Below are positions 22,696 through 34,295 of a stretch of DNA of 64,000 bases, piece after piece. Numbering within the stretch: position 1 is the first letter of the stretch; each line of letters begins with the position of its first letter. The notes beneath the pieces are model-generated. The model was not told the origin of the DNA. It did not search any database and saw only the letters and a program-made list of their open reading frames with translations. Source of the stretch: Lycorma delicatula (taxonomy: Eukaryota; Arthropoda; Insecta; Hemiptera; Fulgoridae); the NCBI RefSeq assembly GCF_047948215.1, contig NC_134461.1, forward strand, positions 92,028,245-92,092,244, in the 5' to 3' direction. The position numbers and the translations under genes are program-made.

Positions 22696-23756
22696 CAGAG
22701 TGTTCAAAAAGTAACGCAACCTTATGGAAGAATGTTTCCTTCTTTTTTGCATGTTTAATTGAGGAAAAATGAGTTACACAATGCAGCATAAAATATTCAT
22801 TATCTCCCAATACATCAGATGTTCCAGTTATGTCCAAACTTATAATGCCTTCACAGAAAATTATGGTGTGGATGAACCAAACAATACCTCCATCAAGCTG
22901 CTGTAAGACAAGTTCCAAGAGACAGGGATGTGGTAGATGCAACCAAAAGTGTTCTACCGAAACTGCTAACACCAGAAAATTTGATCGACGTGCAAGCTGC
23001 ATATTCTGTTAGTCCCAAGATATCTACGACGCCTATCTAGCCAGTCTGGTCTGGTTGGTAGTGCGCACACAGTATTGCGCAAGTGTTTAAAGATGCGTCC
23101 GTACAGAATCCGTATTGTTCACGAGTAATAACCTACAGACACTGGAAAACGTGTAGATTTCTGTGAGCGGTTCATGTCGTCTGTTGGGCCAGACGGGGAA
23201 GAACTCGATGACTTGTTTTAGTCTAACAAGGTATGGTTCCACCTTGATTGATTCGTGAATGCACAGAATTCATGCATTTGGTGTACGGAAAATCCACATC
23301 AGTTGCACGGACAAAAAGTGGGTGTTTGGTGTGCGATGTCACGTATAATCCTCATGACACTCTTTCTTGGCACTGTGAACAGTGAGCGCTACAAACACAT
23401 GGTGGAACAAATTGTAAACACTGTACCTGCAGACTGGCTAGATTACACGTAGTTTCAACGGGACAATGTTGCGGTTCATATAGCTAACAACACTATGACT
23501 TTCTTGGATCAGTGATTTATCTTCATCTGACTTTTTCTTGTAGAGATACGTTAAGGATGCTGGTTACAAAACTCATCCTCACAACATTTCTGAATTGCAG
23601 GGGGAAATTGAACATGTCGCTGCATTTCCTCAACACACGTTAAAACAGCATGCAACGTCATATTCAATTATGTGAATCGCATAATAGAGGCCACTTTCAA
23701 ATGCTTCGTAACTTACTCATTTTCCCATAACGTTGCGTCACTTTTTGAATACTATG
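22696..23756 (+). mobile_element. Tc1/mariner element with about 30-bp inverted termini
   Basis: A 1,061-bp element with both ends visible. The left terminus reads CAGAGTGTTCAAAAAGTAAC and the right terminus, read inward on the minus strand, reads CATAGTATTCAAAAAGTGAC; similarity continues for about 30 bases (..GCAAC.TTATGG). TA flanks each end (22694-22695 and 23757-23758), the target duplication of this superfamily. The internal transposase is decayed. Confidence 0.88.
23085..23720 (+). pseudogene. Tc1/mariner transposase, decayed and internally deleted
   Basis: Plus-strand blocks: MRPYRIRIVHE near 23092; KVWFHLD and FVNAQNSCIWCTENPHQLHG at 23229-23305; QKVGVWCAMS; the frame 23255-23452 continues to VPADWLDYT, then FQRDNVAVHIANNTMTFL (23454-23510) with the second catalytic Asp. 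The usual block with the third acidic residue (WPPRSPDLT..DFYLW in relatives) is absent and was probably deleted around 23520-23545. A C-terminal trace ending GHFQMLR is near 23690. The first catalytic Asp region reads QSNKVWFHL rather than SDEAWFHL. Stops at 23220, 23250 and 23452 confirm it is dead. Confidence 0.8.
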
Positions 23757-24570
23757 TAAAATGTATAAAAGTAGTGTCATGTAATAAAGTCTTGCGATTT
23801 GTTAACAAACTACACGAAATTAGATACATTAAATACCCCGTACAGACGATTAATTTTGTAGATCTGAAACACATCATAAATACTTCTTATATTACAATTA
23901 TGGTCTTCGAGTATTTTTAATGGTTAAATCCAATCTGTTTCTATTTAGAACTGATGAAAACAAACTTAGTTATTGGTGTAATAAGCACTGCGAAAATATT
24001 TATCTTGGCAAATCAAAATATTATTAAATTACACATATATAATGTTAATCCTGCTTATAACAATGTAATATTATATTAAATTGTTTATTTATATGTTATC
24101 TTTGTTTATATTATCGCGATTATATACCATTATATCAGGAGAGAGACAACATGCATATACAGAAATTTGTCGGCGACAGCAGGAATATGTTTATTACTAA
24201 CCTGACCTCGATTGTAACGGTTTATTGACATCGGTTCCAAATTTAAACGAATTGAATTATTATAATTTATTATTTCTGATTTTTATATCGATATAATTTT
24301 TTTAATAAATCGATTATAAATAATAAGTTACAAAAAATTATTTTTATAATTCTTTTCTTATACTTTATATAACTGAATAATTCCTCGGGCTACGCCAAAC
24401 AAAATACTTTCGATATTATAACAAAATAAATTTTAATGAAATAATAAAACAAACTACAAAAAATATGACTAATTATAATTTTCTCATTATTTCTTTAAAT
24501 TTTAACTTTTTGAAGTCGGGCAATTTAAAAACAAAACATTGACTATAAATAATTCAACCATAATTTTAAC
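23757..24570. other. AT-rich non-coding DNA
   Basis: No gene. Mostly AT-rich sequence; the frame 23672-23920 spans the transposon end and is not supported. Confidence 0.5.
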
Positions 24571-24858
24571 CCACTGGGTTGGTCTAGTGGTAAACTCGTC
24601 GTAAAGCAGCTGATTTTGAAGTCGAAGTTCTCAAGTTCAAATCCTAATAAAAGAATTGCTTTTATTCATATTTGAATATTAAATCGTAAATACCGGTGTT
24701 CTTTGGTGGTTGGGTTTCAATTAACCACACATCTCAGTATCGGTCGAACTGAGACTTTACAAGATTACACTTCATTTACGCTCAAACATTTCATCCTCAT
24801 TCATCCTCTGAACTAATACCTGAACGGTAATTCCCGGAGGCTAAACAGAAAAAAAGAA
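24571..24858 (+). mobile_element. SINE B copy, near full length
   Basis: The clearest SINE B in plus orientation, about 285 bases. The tRNA-like head starts cccactgggttggtctagtg, giving an A box (tggtctagtggtaaact) and a B box (aagttcaaatcct at 24632-24644). The body carries accggtgttctttggtggtt and gggtttcaattaaccacaca. The tail is cccggaggctaaacagaaaa followed by an A/G-rich end. These Pol III-type internal promoters and the A-rich tail are typical of tRNA-derived SINEs, which are mobilised by LINE machinery. No clean target duplication was found, because a SINE A fragment abuts the tail. Confidence 0.9.
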
Positions 24859-24870
24859 AGGGTGATACGA

Positions 24871-24960
24871 AGTGGCAATTTGTAGCGTGTGAAAATGCCA
24901 CGCCTGATCGGAATTCAAAATCCAGGAACTCCGAATGAAACGCTACACAATACTTGTCTT
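24871..24960 (-). mobile_element. SINE A fragment
   Basis: Contains the SINE A body on the minus strand (tgtagcgtgtgaaaatgcca at 24881-24900, then cctgatcggaattc and aggaactccgaatgaaacgc). It lacks both the tail and the complete head. It lies directly beside the SINE B tail and has a 1-2 base insertion in the B box. Confidence 0.7.
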
Positions 24961-24994
24961 GTGAGTGTTGTAGCGCAACACACTTAAGGTACCT

Positions 24995-25190
24995 TTTTTT
25001 TTTTGTTTAACCTCCTGGTCTGCAGTTAACATTTTTTCCGTAGAGGATGAGATAAATGCTTTGTAGCGTGTGTGATAAAACACACGCTACAAAGACTAAG
25101 GCTAAACTCCCGGCCATGCCTGATCGGGATTCGATCCCAGGACCTCCGGGTGAAAGGCCGAGACGTTACCACTCGCGCCACGGAGACCGG
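24995..25190 (-). mobile_element. SINE A copy, full length, with target duplication
   Basis: Full-length SINE A on the minus strand, about 196 bases. A 16-base duplication with one mismatch, cacacttaag[g/a]tacct, lies at 24979-24994 and 25191-25206. The minus strand starts ccggtctccgtggcgcgagt with an A box (tggcgcgagtggt) and a B box (gggatcgaatcccgatc), then gcatggccggg, and ends ggaggttaaacaaaaaaaaa. Inside the body is an unusual exact 15-base stem: ctttgtagcgtgtgt at 25059-25073 with its complement at 25080-25094. Confidence 0.9.
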
Positions 25191-25206
25191 CACACTTAAG
25201 ATACCT

Positions 25207-26099
25207 GGAAGAAACTAACGATGAGACCCTCACAGAAATCTCTTATAAAAAAAAGTAATCATCGAAATTAAAGTTACATCTTTTTCAAGAGGTAAAATTA
25301 AATCTACATAGATAAACGTACGTTGAAATAAAAGGTTTTAACCAGATTTTTATATTAATGAACTCGGGGAAGTGGTATTTCTTTTTTTTTTACAGATAAT
25401 ATCTCTTCTCGTTTACAGACTTCAAAATAACAGCCAGAAAAATAGAAATACTATGTGAAAAAACGAAAGCTTAATCATAAATTTGTTGCAATGCATCTCA
25501 TCAATCAAAAATTTCACTTTGATTCACGATTGATTTTAAAGCTTATTTTTTTCTTAACTGATTAATTAATGTGTTCATTATTTTTAATAAACATTTTAAG
25601 ACCACTTTCTAAAAATTTATTAATTTGAAAATATTATCTGATTTTCACAACATTTATCACATAAGCCGATTACGACAAATTTTTGTGGAACATATAATTT
25701 TACCCATTATTTTAGTATGTTAAAAGGTTTTTGAAGAGTTCTTTTTTACTTCTTTCATTCAATTATTTATAAACTTCTGAATGAAATAAAAATTTAATCA
25801 AACTTTTATTTACTTTTTATCAAAATAATTTTTACTTTATAATAAATATCTCGACATGCCAAAGTAATAAAAATAATAATATTACAAAAAAAAGAACTCA
25901 AACATCTTACTGTTCTGAACATTTTTTAACTTATTAAAAAAATTATTTGATAATTTCTAGTTCGAAGGAACTGTGCGGGATCTGTACAATTAATTCGAGA
26001 AAAACTTTAAAAATAGATTATTATATTTGTTTTTATAATTAGCTGGAAATGTTGCCCAATTTTTTTTTAGGAAACGAATGACAGTAGAAACATAATCAG
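25207..26099. other. AT-rich non-coding DNA
   Basis: No gene or named repeat recognised. Only AT-rich sequence with short homopolymers. Confidence 0.5.
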
Positions 26100-26330
26100 A
26101 ATAATTTAGAATAGGAAATTAACCGGTTGGGAAGTACTATGAGAGGAGAAGAATTGATTAAAAGTGTTAGAAAAAACAGAAAAAGATAAACAATTATAGA
26201 TGATTTAATAAAAAATAAAAACTATCAGGAACTTAGAAATTTTCGTAGAATTGGACGAGAATAGAGAAATAAACGTGCTGTAAGAAACCAGTCTCAGAAT
26301 ATAAAACCATGTGACGATGATGATGTTAAA
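26100..26330 (+). pseudogene. Possible LINE ORF2 C-terminal relic
   Basis: The plus strand reads RKKRKRQTIIDDLIKNKNYQ, ELRNFRRIGRE and RNKRAVRNQSQNIKP in one frame with stops between. The order (basic stretch, 'DDL...' helix, 'W/R...A..NQS' end) resembles the extreme C-terminus of LINE ORF2 proteins such as LINE X (RESWRAASNQS). The match is short and the sequence AT-rich, so this is tentative. Confidence 0.4.
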
Positions 26331-26808
26331 AAAGATTTAAAGCTAGTATGATTCTAATTCTTATGACTTCCCACTTATGAGATACGTGGCTTCAAAGTTA
26401 GGCATCATTTTTAAATTTACATTCGACAATAAGAGAAAGACTTGAAAAAAGTATCGCTTAATATATTAAGAATATACCAAAATTTGACAGATTATAAGAT
26501 AAAATAAAAATAACATACCCATGCTCCTGCTCTGGGCCTCTGTAATCTGAAATAAAAAATGAAAAGTTAGTACAGGAATGTATTATATTTTTATTAATGG
26601 AGAAATAAATAAAAAATGAAAATGAAATAAGATACTTGTATTTAATCTTTCGTTCGTAATCTTTCTGAAAATTATTTTCACATTCTATTTCGTAATAATA
26701 ATAGTAAAAGTTAATTAACATAGTAAAATAATCTTCTTAAAAATATTTATTTAGGTAAGTTATGAGATAAATTTCATATTAAATTCATCTAAAAACTAAG
26801 AAAAAACA
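26331..26808. other. AT-rich non-coding DNA
   Basis: No gene. The minus frame 26458-26721 is rich in Y/F/I/N and looks like a chance frame. Confidence 0.5.
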
Positions 26809-27450
26809 ATCTGTGTACACTACGTGACTTCCTTGTACGCCAATTAAATTACATATAAACATTCTTTTAAAATGAAACATACATAAACTTCTGATATTTT
26901 TTTTATAGTTATTATTGAATTATTATTTACCATATTTTTTTTACAATCAGAGGTTAATAAATATTAATAAATCAATATATTTAAATTAAAAGAAAAGTAA
27001 AAAAAAAAATAGGAAATGAAGTCGCATTATAACCGATGTGCCTTCCCCTAGTAAGATCCAAATATTTCATAATTAAAAATTTTATTTGGCTATAACTCTG
27101 GATATATCGTTGATATCCCTCAATGAGTTCTTATTACTGCTATTAAGAAGAAGTCCAAAATCCAAAAAAAATTGGATTTTGGGCTTTTTGGACATTATTG
27201 GTCCAGTGGATTACAATCAAAAGGGTAGGTGCACAACTAGATGTTACAACAGTCCTAAATCCAAACTTTCCAACATCCTACGGCTAATCGTTTTTGAGTT
27301 ATGATAGAAATATACATACGCCCAGATTTCATGCCGAAACTAGTCAAAATGGATTCAAGGATGGCCAAAATGGATATTTCCGTTGAAATCTGTAAACCAA
27401 AATGTTTCGCGATCACAATACTTTCTTTACTTCGTACAAGGAAGTAAAAA
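26809..27450 (+). repeat. Dispersed repeat D, copy 2
   Basis: Plus orientation. It starts atctgtgtacactacgtgac then ttccttgtacgcc and ends cgtacaaggaagtaaaaatc. The 13-base block acttccttgtacg near the start recurs inverted at the end. Internal landmarks: aaccgatgtgccttccccta (27031-27050), ttatttggctataactctgg (27082-27101) and atggattcaaggatgg. A local inverted stretch, gtccaaaatccaaaaaaaat against attggattttgggcttttt, lies at 27153-27190. Frame 27086-27304 is not a gene. Confidence 0.8.
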
Positions 27451-28139
27451 TCTTTAAAAAAATATTTTTAAAAACTTTCCTGGTATTGCATATTTTTTCA
27501 TAAATTGTGAAAAGTAATTATGTATAAAAAAGTTACCTAATATTTATTTTTGGAGATAGGGTAATTAATTATGAATTTTAATTGTAAAATTATCATTTTA
27601 TGTTTAAATTTTAAAAATATAAAAAATTGGTGTTTTTTATTTTTTTTTCTGCTCTCTACCTCCAAAATCAATTTCTAAGAAATGTTTTTGATTTTTCTAC
27701 ATTTTCTAAGTTAAATGGAAGAAACTAAATTGCACTGAAAAATATGTAACCAATAAATAGTTACCTAAGGTTTCTTTTTTTCGGGTGGTGGATGAATTGT
27801 GATGAAGTTTTATTGTAATATTATTATTATTAATAAAAGTTTATTATTTAAACTGCTAATACTAGTAAAGTTTAAATAAGCCAAAAAAGTTTTGAAAAAT
27901 TCAAAAAATCTATATTTTTTAAATCTGATCGGTTTTCCTATCCACAATATTGCCCCCAACGTATTTTTTTTCGCTCGCACTGTTAGTATGTCTAGAATAA
28001 CATTTAAAAAATATGCAATAAATAAAAAGTTAGCTGTTTTTAATTTTTGGGGAAGGGGGATTTTGAGATAATTTTTTTTTTTTTTAAATAGTAAGATAAG
28101 CATGCAATCACGTACTGGGCTTAAAATAAAGAGGTATTA
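27451..28139. other. AT-rich non-coding DNA
   Basis: No gene recognised. The minus frame 27810-28103 is a low-complexity I/L/F/K frame. Confidence 0.5.
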
Positions 28140-28199
28140 TGTTTACAAAGTTTGAGAAAATTAACGCCAAAAGAAAACGCTAAATTACCCTAACCCTAA

Positions 28200-28500
28200 A
28201 TTAACGCTATCTACCCCACCCAATAGAATTATTGACCCCAAAATTTTACCAACAATTGTTCCATATATGATTCTCCATGCAAAATTTCATCGAAATCCAA
28301 TCAAAAGTTATTAAGCTTCAAACACGCCAACACACACATACATACGTAATAAAAACATTACCCCTAGCGGTTTTTTTTTGTTTGTTTTTTGAGGTCCCTA
28401 GGTCAAGAAACGTCGAAAAATTAAAAAAATCTCACCCCATTTCTTGATCGAATACCATACTTTCCTTTTTGCAGCATAGCTCTAGAGCTAAGTGTGTGCT
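28200..28500 (+). repeat. Dispersed repeat E, probable diverged copy
   Basis: Shares the order of landmarks with the copy at 47.7 kb: a wcccca/ccatatatg stretch, accaa..tt, a caca/tacgta run (28327-28346), a ggttttttttt block, gaggtccctaggtc, accatactttcctt and agctctagagct. Similarity is weak and gapped. Non-coding. Confidence 0.4.
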
Positions 28501-28879
28501 GTACTACAGAGCACATATTTGTTTAAGTAAACCTTTATCTAAATGTAACACTTCCTTCAATAGGAAAGCTAAAATAAGAAAAAGAGAAATTTCAAAAAAC
28601 GTTTTTGCATTTTAGGTCCGGGGTCTAGAATTTAAAAAAAATTGTAGACATTTCTTGATGGTTCTATAAATGAAGTATGAACTTTTAAAAAACATTTAAA
28701 CCTAAGGGAGAGAGAAAAAACAAGAAATATATATTTCAATTTTAAGATGTGGGGGAATAAAGTTTTTGAAAAATAAATTCTTTGGGTTATTTATACATGT
28801 ATTGTAGGTAACAAAGCTATTTTAATAAAGTTTTCTTTAAAATATCTCTGAAGAAAATCGATAATTGGTTTTATTGTGA

Positions 28880-29130
28880 TATCCTTGCACCCACTTAACA
28901 ATTTTGAAAAATTATTAATTCCCCATATATAAAAATATTTGAACCAAATTTGAAAAATATCGGTTTGGTCAATCCTCATATACAAGTCAAAAACAGTGCG
29001 ACACACATACGTACGCACATAGATATATATATATATATACGTATGTTTTTGATCTAAATGAACCAATTGGATCCTAAAAAGTAAAGATTTGCAAAATCGC
29101 TATACCCCGTTTTCCCCTTTACTATAATTA
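28880..29130 (+). repeat. Possible third diverged copy of repeat E
   Basis: A comparable order of landmarks (ccccatatat, gaaccaaatttgaaaaat, a cacatacgtacgcacat run, a TA tract, then aatcgctatacc and tttactata). Only weakly similar to the 47.7 kb copy. The minus frame 28791-29066 covers it and is not a gene. Confidence 0.3.
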
Positions 29131-30343
29131 TTCTAACCATATTCGCCGGGTAAATAATAACTATAATCAAATTTTATTTAAATCTGCAAAATATTATTAT
29201 AAGATAAGAGCTTAGAATGCCTACAAGTAATTTTTGTGTCCTCTATTTTCTTTTTGTTTTTCATGTTTAAAAAAACAATAATTTTATCACATCCAATTAA
29301 TTTTTACTCTATTAACTAGCTTACGAAACATAATAAATATGAACAAAGGATAAACAAAATACATGAATAATAAAGAGCATAACAAAATAAAGATAATATT
29401 ATAATAAAATATAACAAAATTAATTTATAGATTTAAATTGACATGTTTTATTATATTCAAAATTATAATTTCTTACCGTATTCGATAATTAAAAAATAAT
29501 ATATTTAAAGGTAACAAAAAAATCAACACAGTTTATCATTAAAATACCGTTCATATTTTGCATTGGATGTATTAAAGTAATCCGTCGTATACAAAACGTA
29601 AATATTTTCCCGTTTAATTTTAGTTAAAGGTTTTATTGAATATTTAAATTTTATTCAAAATGAAAACGTTTTAGGGGACTTAATGCAAAGTTCATTTTGA
29701 AACAAATTAGTTTGAGTTTGTATGTTGATTAGCAGCATGGTGATAATGTTGGTGTTGTTTTTGTTTGCTTCCTGTAAATTAAACAATAACATATAACGTT
29801 TATTTCGCAGGCAAAATAAAGTCCTAATCCAAACAAACCGAATTAATAACAACAGGTGTACAATTTTAACGAGAGTTGCTAACAATTTACTGATATCATT
29901 TAATTCCTGATATTTTATAAGTATGTATAATATAGAAAATTATTAGTTTTTATGTTTCTAGCTAAATTTTTGGTATAGTATGTTACTATTAAAATATTAA
30001 TTTTTTTAATTTGTAAATTAAATAAAAATTATTCATTTACGTAACCGTGATGGGAAGAGGTTCACAAAATCCTTACTTCATCTTATATCCGGTAGGATAT
30101 TGAAAACAAATATATTAAAAATAATCTAAATTTTTATCTATAAAAAAATGGATGTGTTTAATTTATGTCAGCGATACGTGTGTCTAACGATCAACTGATG
30201 AAAACCAAATTTGTTAAATTAGAATTTTTATTAAAAAAAAAAAATCAAAGAAAAAACCTAGCAGAATTTTAATAAAAAAAAAAAAAATAATAATAATAAT
30301 AACTCTGAGATTTAAATAGTACAACTTTTTAATGGCTTTAAAA
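29131..30343. other. AT-rich non-coding DNA
   Basis: No gene. The minus frame 29655-29885 has no domain. A-runs and AAT repeats occur at 30230-30300. Confidence 0.5.
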
Positions 30344-30492
30344 TACAAGTTTTATAATAATGAAGTATTATTTATTTTATAGAGAATTTTTTTGTTTTAG
30401 AAATAAAACCTCTGTATACAAGTTTTATAATAATGAAGTATTATTTATTTTATAGAGAATTTTTTTGTTTTAGAAATAAAACCTCTGTATAC
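30344..30492. repeat. Perfect 73-bp tandem duplication
   Basis: Two adjacent copies of a 73-base unit (30344-30416 and 30417-30489), with the first bases of a third. I see no differences between them, which points to a recent duplication or a collapsed/duplicated assembly artefact. Non-coding AT-rich sequence. Confidence 0.9.
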
Positions 30493-30669
30493 CTTCCTAT
30501 ACTTCTCTTAATGTTTATTTATTTTTAATAAAAAATGAAAATATGTGCTTATTTTTTTGTTATAGCAAACTTTTAAAATTTCTTGTTGATTCAGTGGATA
30601 CCGGATAATCGAACCACTTTGGGACCGGGATCATATGGATCTATTAAACGGCTGGTCCTAATAAAATAC

Positions 30670-31986
30670 TATCAGGGTTTTAAAGTTATGCAAAAAATAT
30701 TTATGAAGTTTTATTTACATTGAAAAATTATACATGAAATGAAAGAGCAAGTCAAACAGTTTTTCCTGTAAGCGTTCAAGGAGAACACCATTCGTCAGAC
30801 GGCACACATCCAGCCGATAAGAGAGTTTATGCCATAATTTAATCAGCAAGTCTAAAGCAATTGATGCGATCCTGCGTCTCAAGTCGGGTAGGTTAGCCGG
30901 TAACGGTGGTCCTTTATTAACCTCCAAAGAAAAAAATCGCACGGAGTCAAATCGGGCGAACGTGGAGGCCACGGCAAACAAGCCTTGTCATCTGGTCCCC
31001 GGCAACCGATCCATCAGTCGGGAAGAATTTCATTCAATCAGTCGCGTACAGCGTTATGCCAGTAAGGAGGAGCACCATCTTGTTACCAAATAAGGTTCTG
31101 TGGTTTGTATTGCAGTTGAGAAAAGAGCCATAGTTGTAGCATATTAAGATTCTTTATTCCAGACACACTTGCTTCCGCGAAAAAAAAATGGCCCGTAAAC
31201 TTGCCGTCGGATAAGGCAAAAAAGAAACAAAAAAAATTCATTTTTGGGGAGTCTTGTTCACACTGCAATATTTCGTAAGGATTTTCTGATCCCCAGATAC
31301 CTACATAATGAGTGCTTACTTTTCAGTGACGAATCAACATTTCATATTGATTGCTACCAATCGTCAACGTTGAAATATTCGTCAACATAATGTCACTGAA
31401 TACGACACGATAAAGAGAGTCTTCTTCGTCACGGTTCATCATTTCATTTGGAAAGCTAGCACGCAAAACATAATCTGTAGGCTTCAGAGCTTACAGATAT
31501 GGGCAATCTAAACGATATGGACGCAATTGTAAGCGTTTTCTTAAAACCCTCACAGACGTCACTGGAATTGTTAATTTACGGCTAACCTTCCTAACGGATT
31601 TCCTAGTACTACGCACAAAAGACTTACAAGTTCAAAATTTCTTCGGACACACTCGTTCGTCTGCACTCTTCCCTTTACAAATATAGCCACTGGTTTCAAA
31701 TTTTTAGTACCATCTACGAATGTTAATATCATTCAGGGTATCACAATGGAATTTCAAACGGAACACACATTGAACGGTGATTACAAATTCACACTTTGCA
31801 AATGCGAACTACAGAACGTTTTCTGTTGGGAGATCACCACCTTTGCTGCTAGCGCTTTCAAGTGAAAAGTACAGAAAACAGTTTATGAGCTTATGGAGAG
31901 CTAAAATTTTTTGAGTTATTCTTTGATTTCATGTATTCAATGAACATGAAACTTGAGAAATATTACGTAGCTTTAGAACCCCGATA
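30670..31986 (-). mobile_element. Tc1/mariner-like element nested in the pogo-like element
   Basis: Candidate inverted termini: tatcagggttttaaagttat at 30670-30689, against tatcggggttctaaagctac read on the minus strand from 31986. Between them lies a minus-strand transposase relic of about 1.1 kb. Total size, about 1.3 kb, is normal for the superfamily. Exact end bases and the TA duplication are uncertain. Confidence 0.7.
30730..31660 (-). pseudogene. Tc1/mariner-like transposase relic
   Basis: Minus-strand blocks from N to C: KVSRKLTIPVTSVRVLRKRL (helix-turn-helix linker, about 31600-31540), RPYRL, VVFSD (first catalytic region, about 31405), YVGIWGSENPYEI near 31300, QDSPKMNFFC and GHFFFAEASVSGIKNLNMLQ (31250-31130), QDGAPPYWHNAVRD near 31080-31040 (second Asp), WPPRSPDLTPCDFF (30975-30930, third Asp), then the open frame from 30981 with PPLPANLPDLRRRIA and LSYRLDVCRLTNGVLLERL. 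All three catalytic positions can be traced, but stops and frameshifts separate them. The two longest open pieces are 31268-31083 and 30981-30715. Confidence 0.85.
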
Positions 31987-32284
31987 TTTCATTCTGAAAC
32001 ACGTAAAATATACTAATTATTATTAAATGCGTTTTTTTTTTCTTTCAATGGTTTAGACGTTATCTCTCTCACTACAGCGTTTTAATACTTCAGTAATAAA
32101 ACTGTGGTATTTTACGAGTAAAATAAGGAAATGGACGAAATAGTGGGCCTTATAAGCGGTTTTTTGGGCTGTTAAACCGGCGTAATTTTATATGAATTAT
32201 ATAAATATGTTTCTGTTTTTACAAAGTGCTCCAATTAAACGGCTTCCCCAAATAACCGGTAATCCTATCAACCGGAATTCACTG

Positions 32285-33465
32285 TATATACATTTTTCAT
32301 TTTATTCTTGAATTAAATATTAACCATTAAGAAATAACGGTCTTTAAAAATTTGGAGGATCCCATTTGATGAAAGATAATAAATAAAATCCGTACTTTTA
32401 TATTTACATAATTATTGGAATGTGTAAGGCTTTACGCAACTATACTGCAGTAATCTATTAAAATATTTTTATCAGTTAAGGTATCATCCAAAGCGGCTTA
32501 TCTATTTTTAATGAAACTTCATTCATAAAATTGATTTAGTTTTACGTCTCCGATTCAAATTTACCATTATATTGTTTACTAATATATCGGCGACATTGTT
32601 GTGTCTTGTCTTGATCAATATTTTTTGTCACTTTTTTGTTTGTTATTTTAGAAAGAAAAAAATGAAATAATTAATTGGGAAGTTTTAAAGTATTAATAAA
32701 CATTTATTTATCTACTCTTTTTTTATATTTTATTTTTTCCAGTTATCTTGTTTATGTGTTACTTTTATTATTAGAATTATGAATAAGTGAACCATATTGT
32801 TTGTTTTTATAATTAATTAAGCTGGTAGCTCGTTTATAACAAAACGAAAAAATCTCTGTGGAAAAAATTAATATTCTGAACACTTGGATTAAGTTTATAT
32901 TTAAAGTTAAAAACATTTTTATCTATATTAAACTAAGCTAAGGTTATATACTCTTCTTCACACAACTAAATAAAAAATCCTAATTTACATAAACTTTAAA
33001 AAAAATGTTAATAAATTAACGAAAAAAAGAAAATAAAAAAAGGAAAATATAATAGGTTTTCAATTCTTTTTTAAATTTTAACTTTTTAAGCACGTATTTT
33101 TGGTGATCCCAAAAGATTATAAACGGAACGTCTGTTACAATTAAATAGTGGTCGCACCACTATGTTAAGTTAAAAATAAATTAATCAATAATTTCAGAGA
33201 TGTTATAATTATTACAATAAGTTTTAATATTTCGATCGTCATAGTTTATAAAATTATATAATTTTATTACTATTTTGTGTATTGTTACACAATAAATCAA
33301 TGATTTTAAAGATAAATATAGAAATTATCTAAGAAATAATTTCATTTTATTATAGCTTTAGAACGATAAATAAAGTTCAGAATACTATCGCAGTACATTA
33401 ATATCAGACACTGCATAAATAATACATCTCTATAGATATAATTATATTTACTTGTTTATTCAGTG

Positions 33466-33523
<58 letters not shown>

Positions 33524-34295
33524 AATACTTATTTTATTCAAATAAGATAATATAGTATTTTAAACTGATTATACATTATAATTAACATATGACAATTAAT
33601 TTGTACTGACATAACTTGAGATACTACCGTACATAAAAAATTAATCTAATTCTAAAAAAAAGAAACTAGAGTTTATTACTTTTTATTCTTATAGTATTCT
33701 CTAAAGAAAATAATAATAATAAATTTATGACAATAATTTTATTTTATACTAAGATTACAATAAAAGGAGTAGCAATGATGTTATGATAAATAAATATTTA
33801 TAAGATTGGTCTATTGTGTAGTAAAATTGTATGTAACCTATGTTCTTTCCGTGATCTACTTTATTTTTACTTGACTATACGAATAATACTTTGCAATTAC
33901 ACTGTCAAGAACCAAAGACGGACACGTAATATTCTCACACGTTAATTAGATCACTTGTTTTTATATTCCTGTAAAAATTCATTTTCTAAATAGTTTTATA
34001 TATATATATATATATATATAAAATGTAATGTAAAAAATTATGTATGTAGAAAGATAATTTTTTTTTGTCGAATTGAATAAATTACAAGGATATATATTTC
34101 TCACAAACAAAAATGGTTTGCTGCAGTTTTACTCAGAATTAATATAACATAATTAAAAATGCATAAAATTAAAAATACAACTAATTACAACAAGAAAGTA
34201 TATACTAGGTACAGATACGACTTTCGTCTGTTTTGTTTCAATAAAAAACCGACTTTATACGATTTTATTTATTTTTTATTGGCTGTATTCACATT
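32285..34295. other. AT-rich DNA with long TA microsatellite
   Basis: No gene. A (TA)n tract of about 52 bases lies at 33469-33521 and a shorter one at 34001-34020. A small palindrome, gtggtcgcaccac, is at 33150-33162. Confidence 0.5.

Larger units (their letters stand above)
30592..32284. mobile_element. Element with pogo-like inverted termini, carrying a nested transposon
   Basis: The left end reads CAGTGGATACCGGATAATCG and the right end, on the minus strand, reads CAGTGAATTCCGGTTGATAG, the CAGTG...CCGG pattern of pogo/Tigger-like termini. Similarity continues weakly inward (ttaaacggctgg near 30646 against the complement of aattaaacggctt near 32232). TA follows the right end; the left flank reads TT. 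After removing the nested transposase element (about 30670-31986) only about 375 bases remain, so the outer element is a short non-autonomous derivative. I saw no pogo transposase in the remainder. Confidence 0.6.

Noticed and set aside
22637..23002. 121-codon minus frame
   Set aside because: Runs antisense across the left terminus and 5' part of the Tc1/mariner element; plus-strand transposase traces explain the region.
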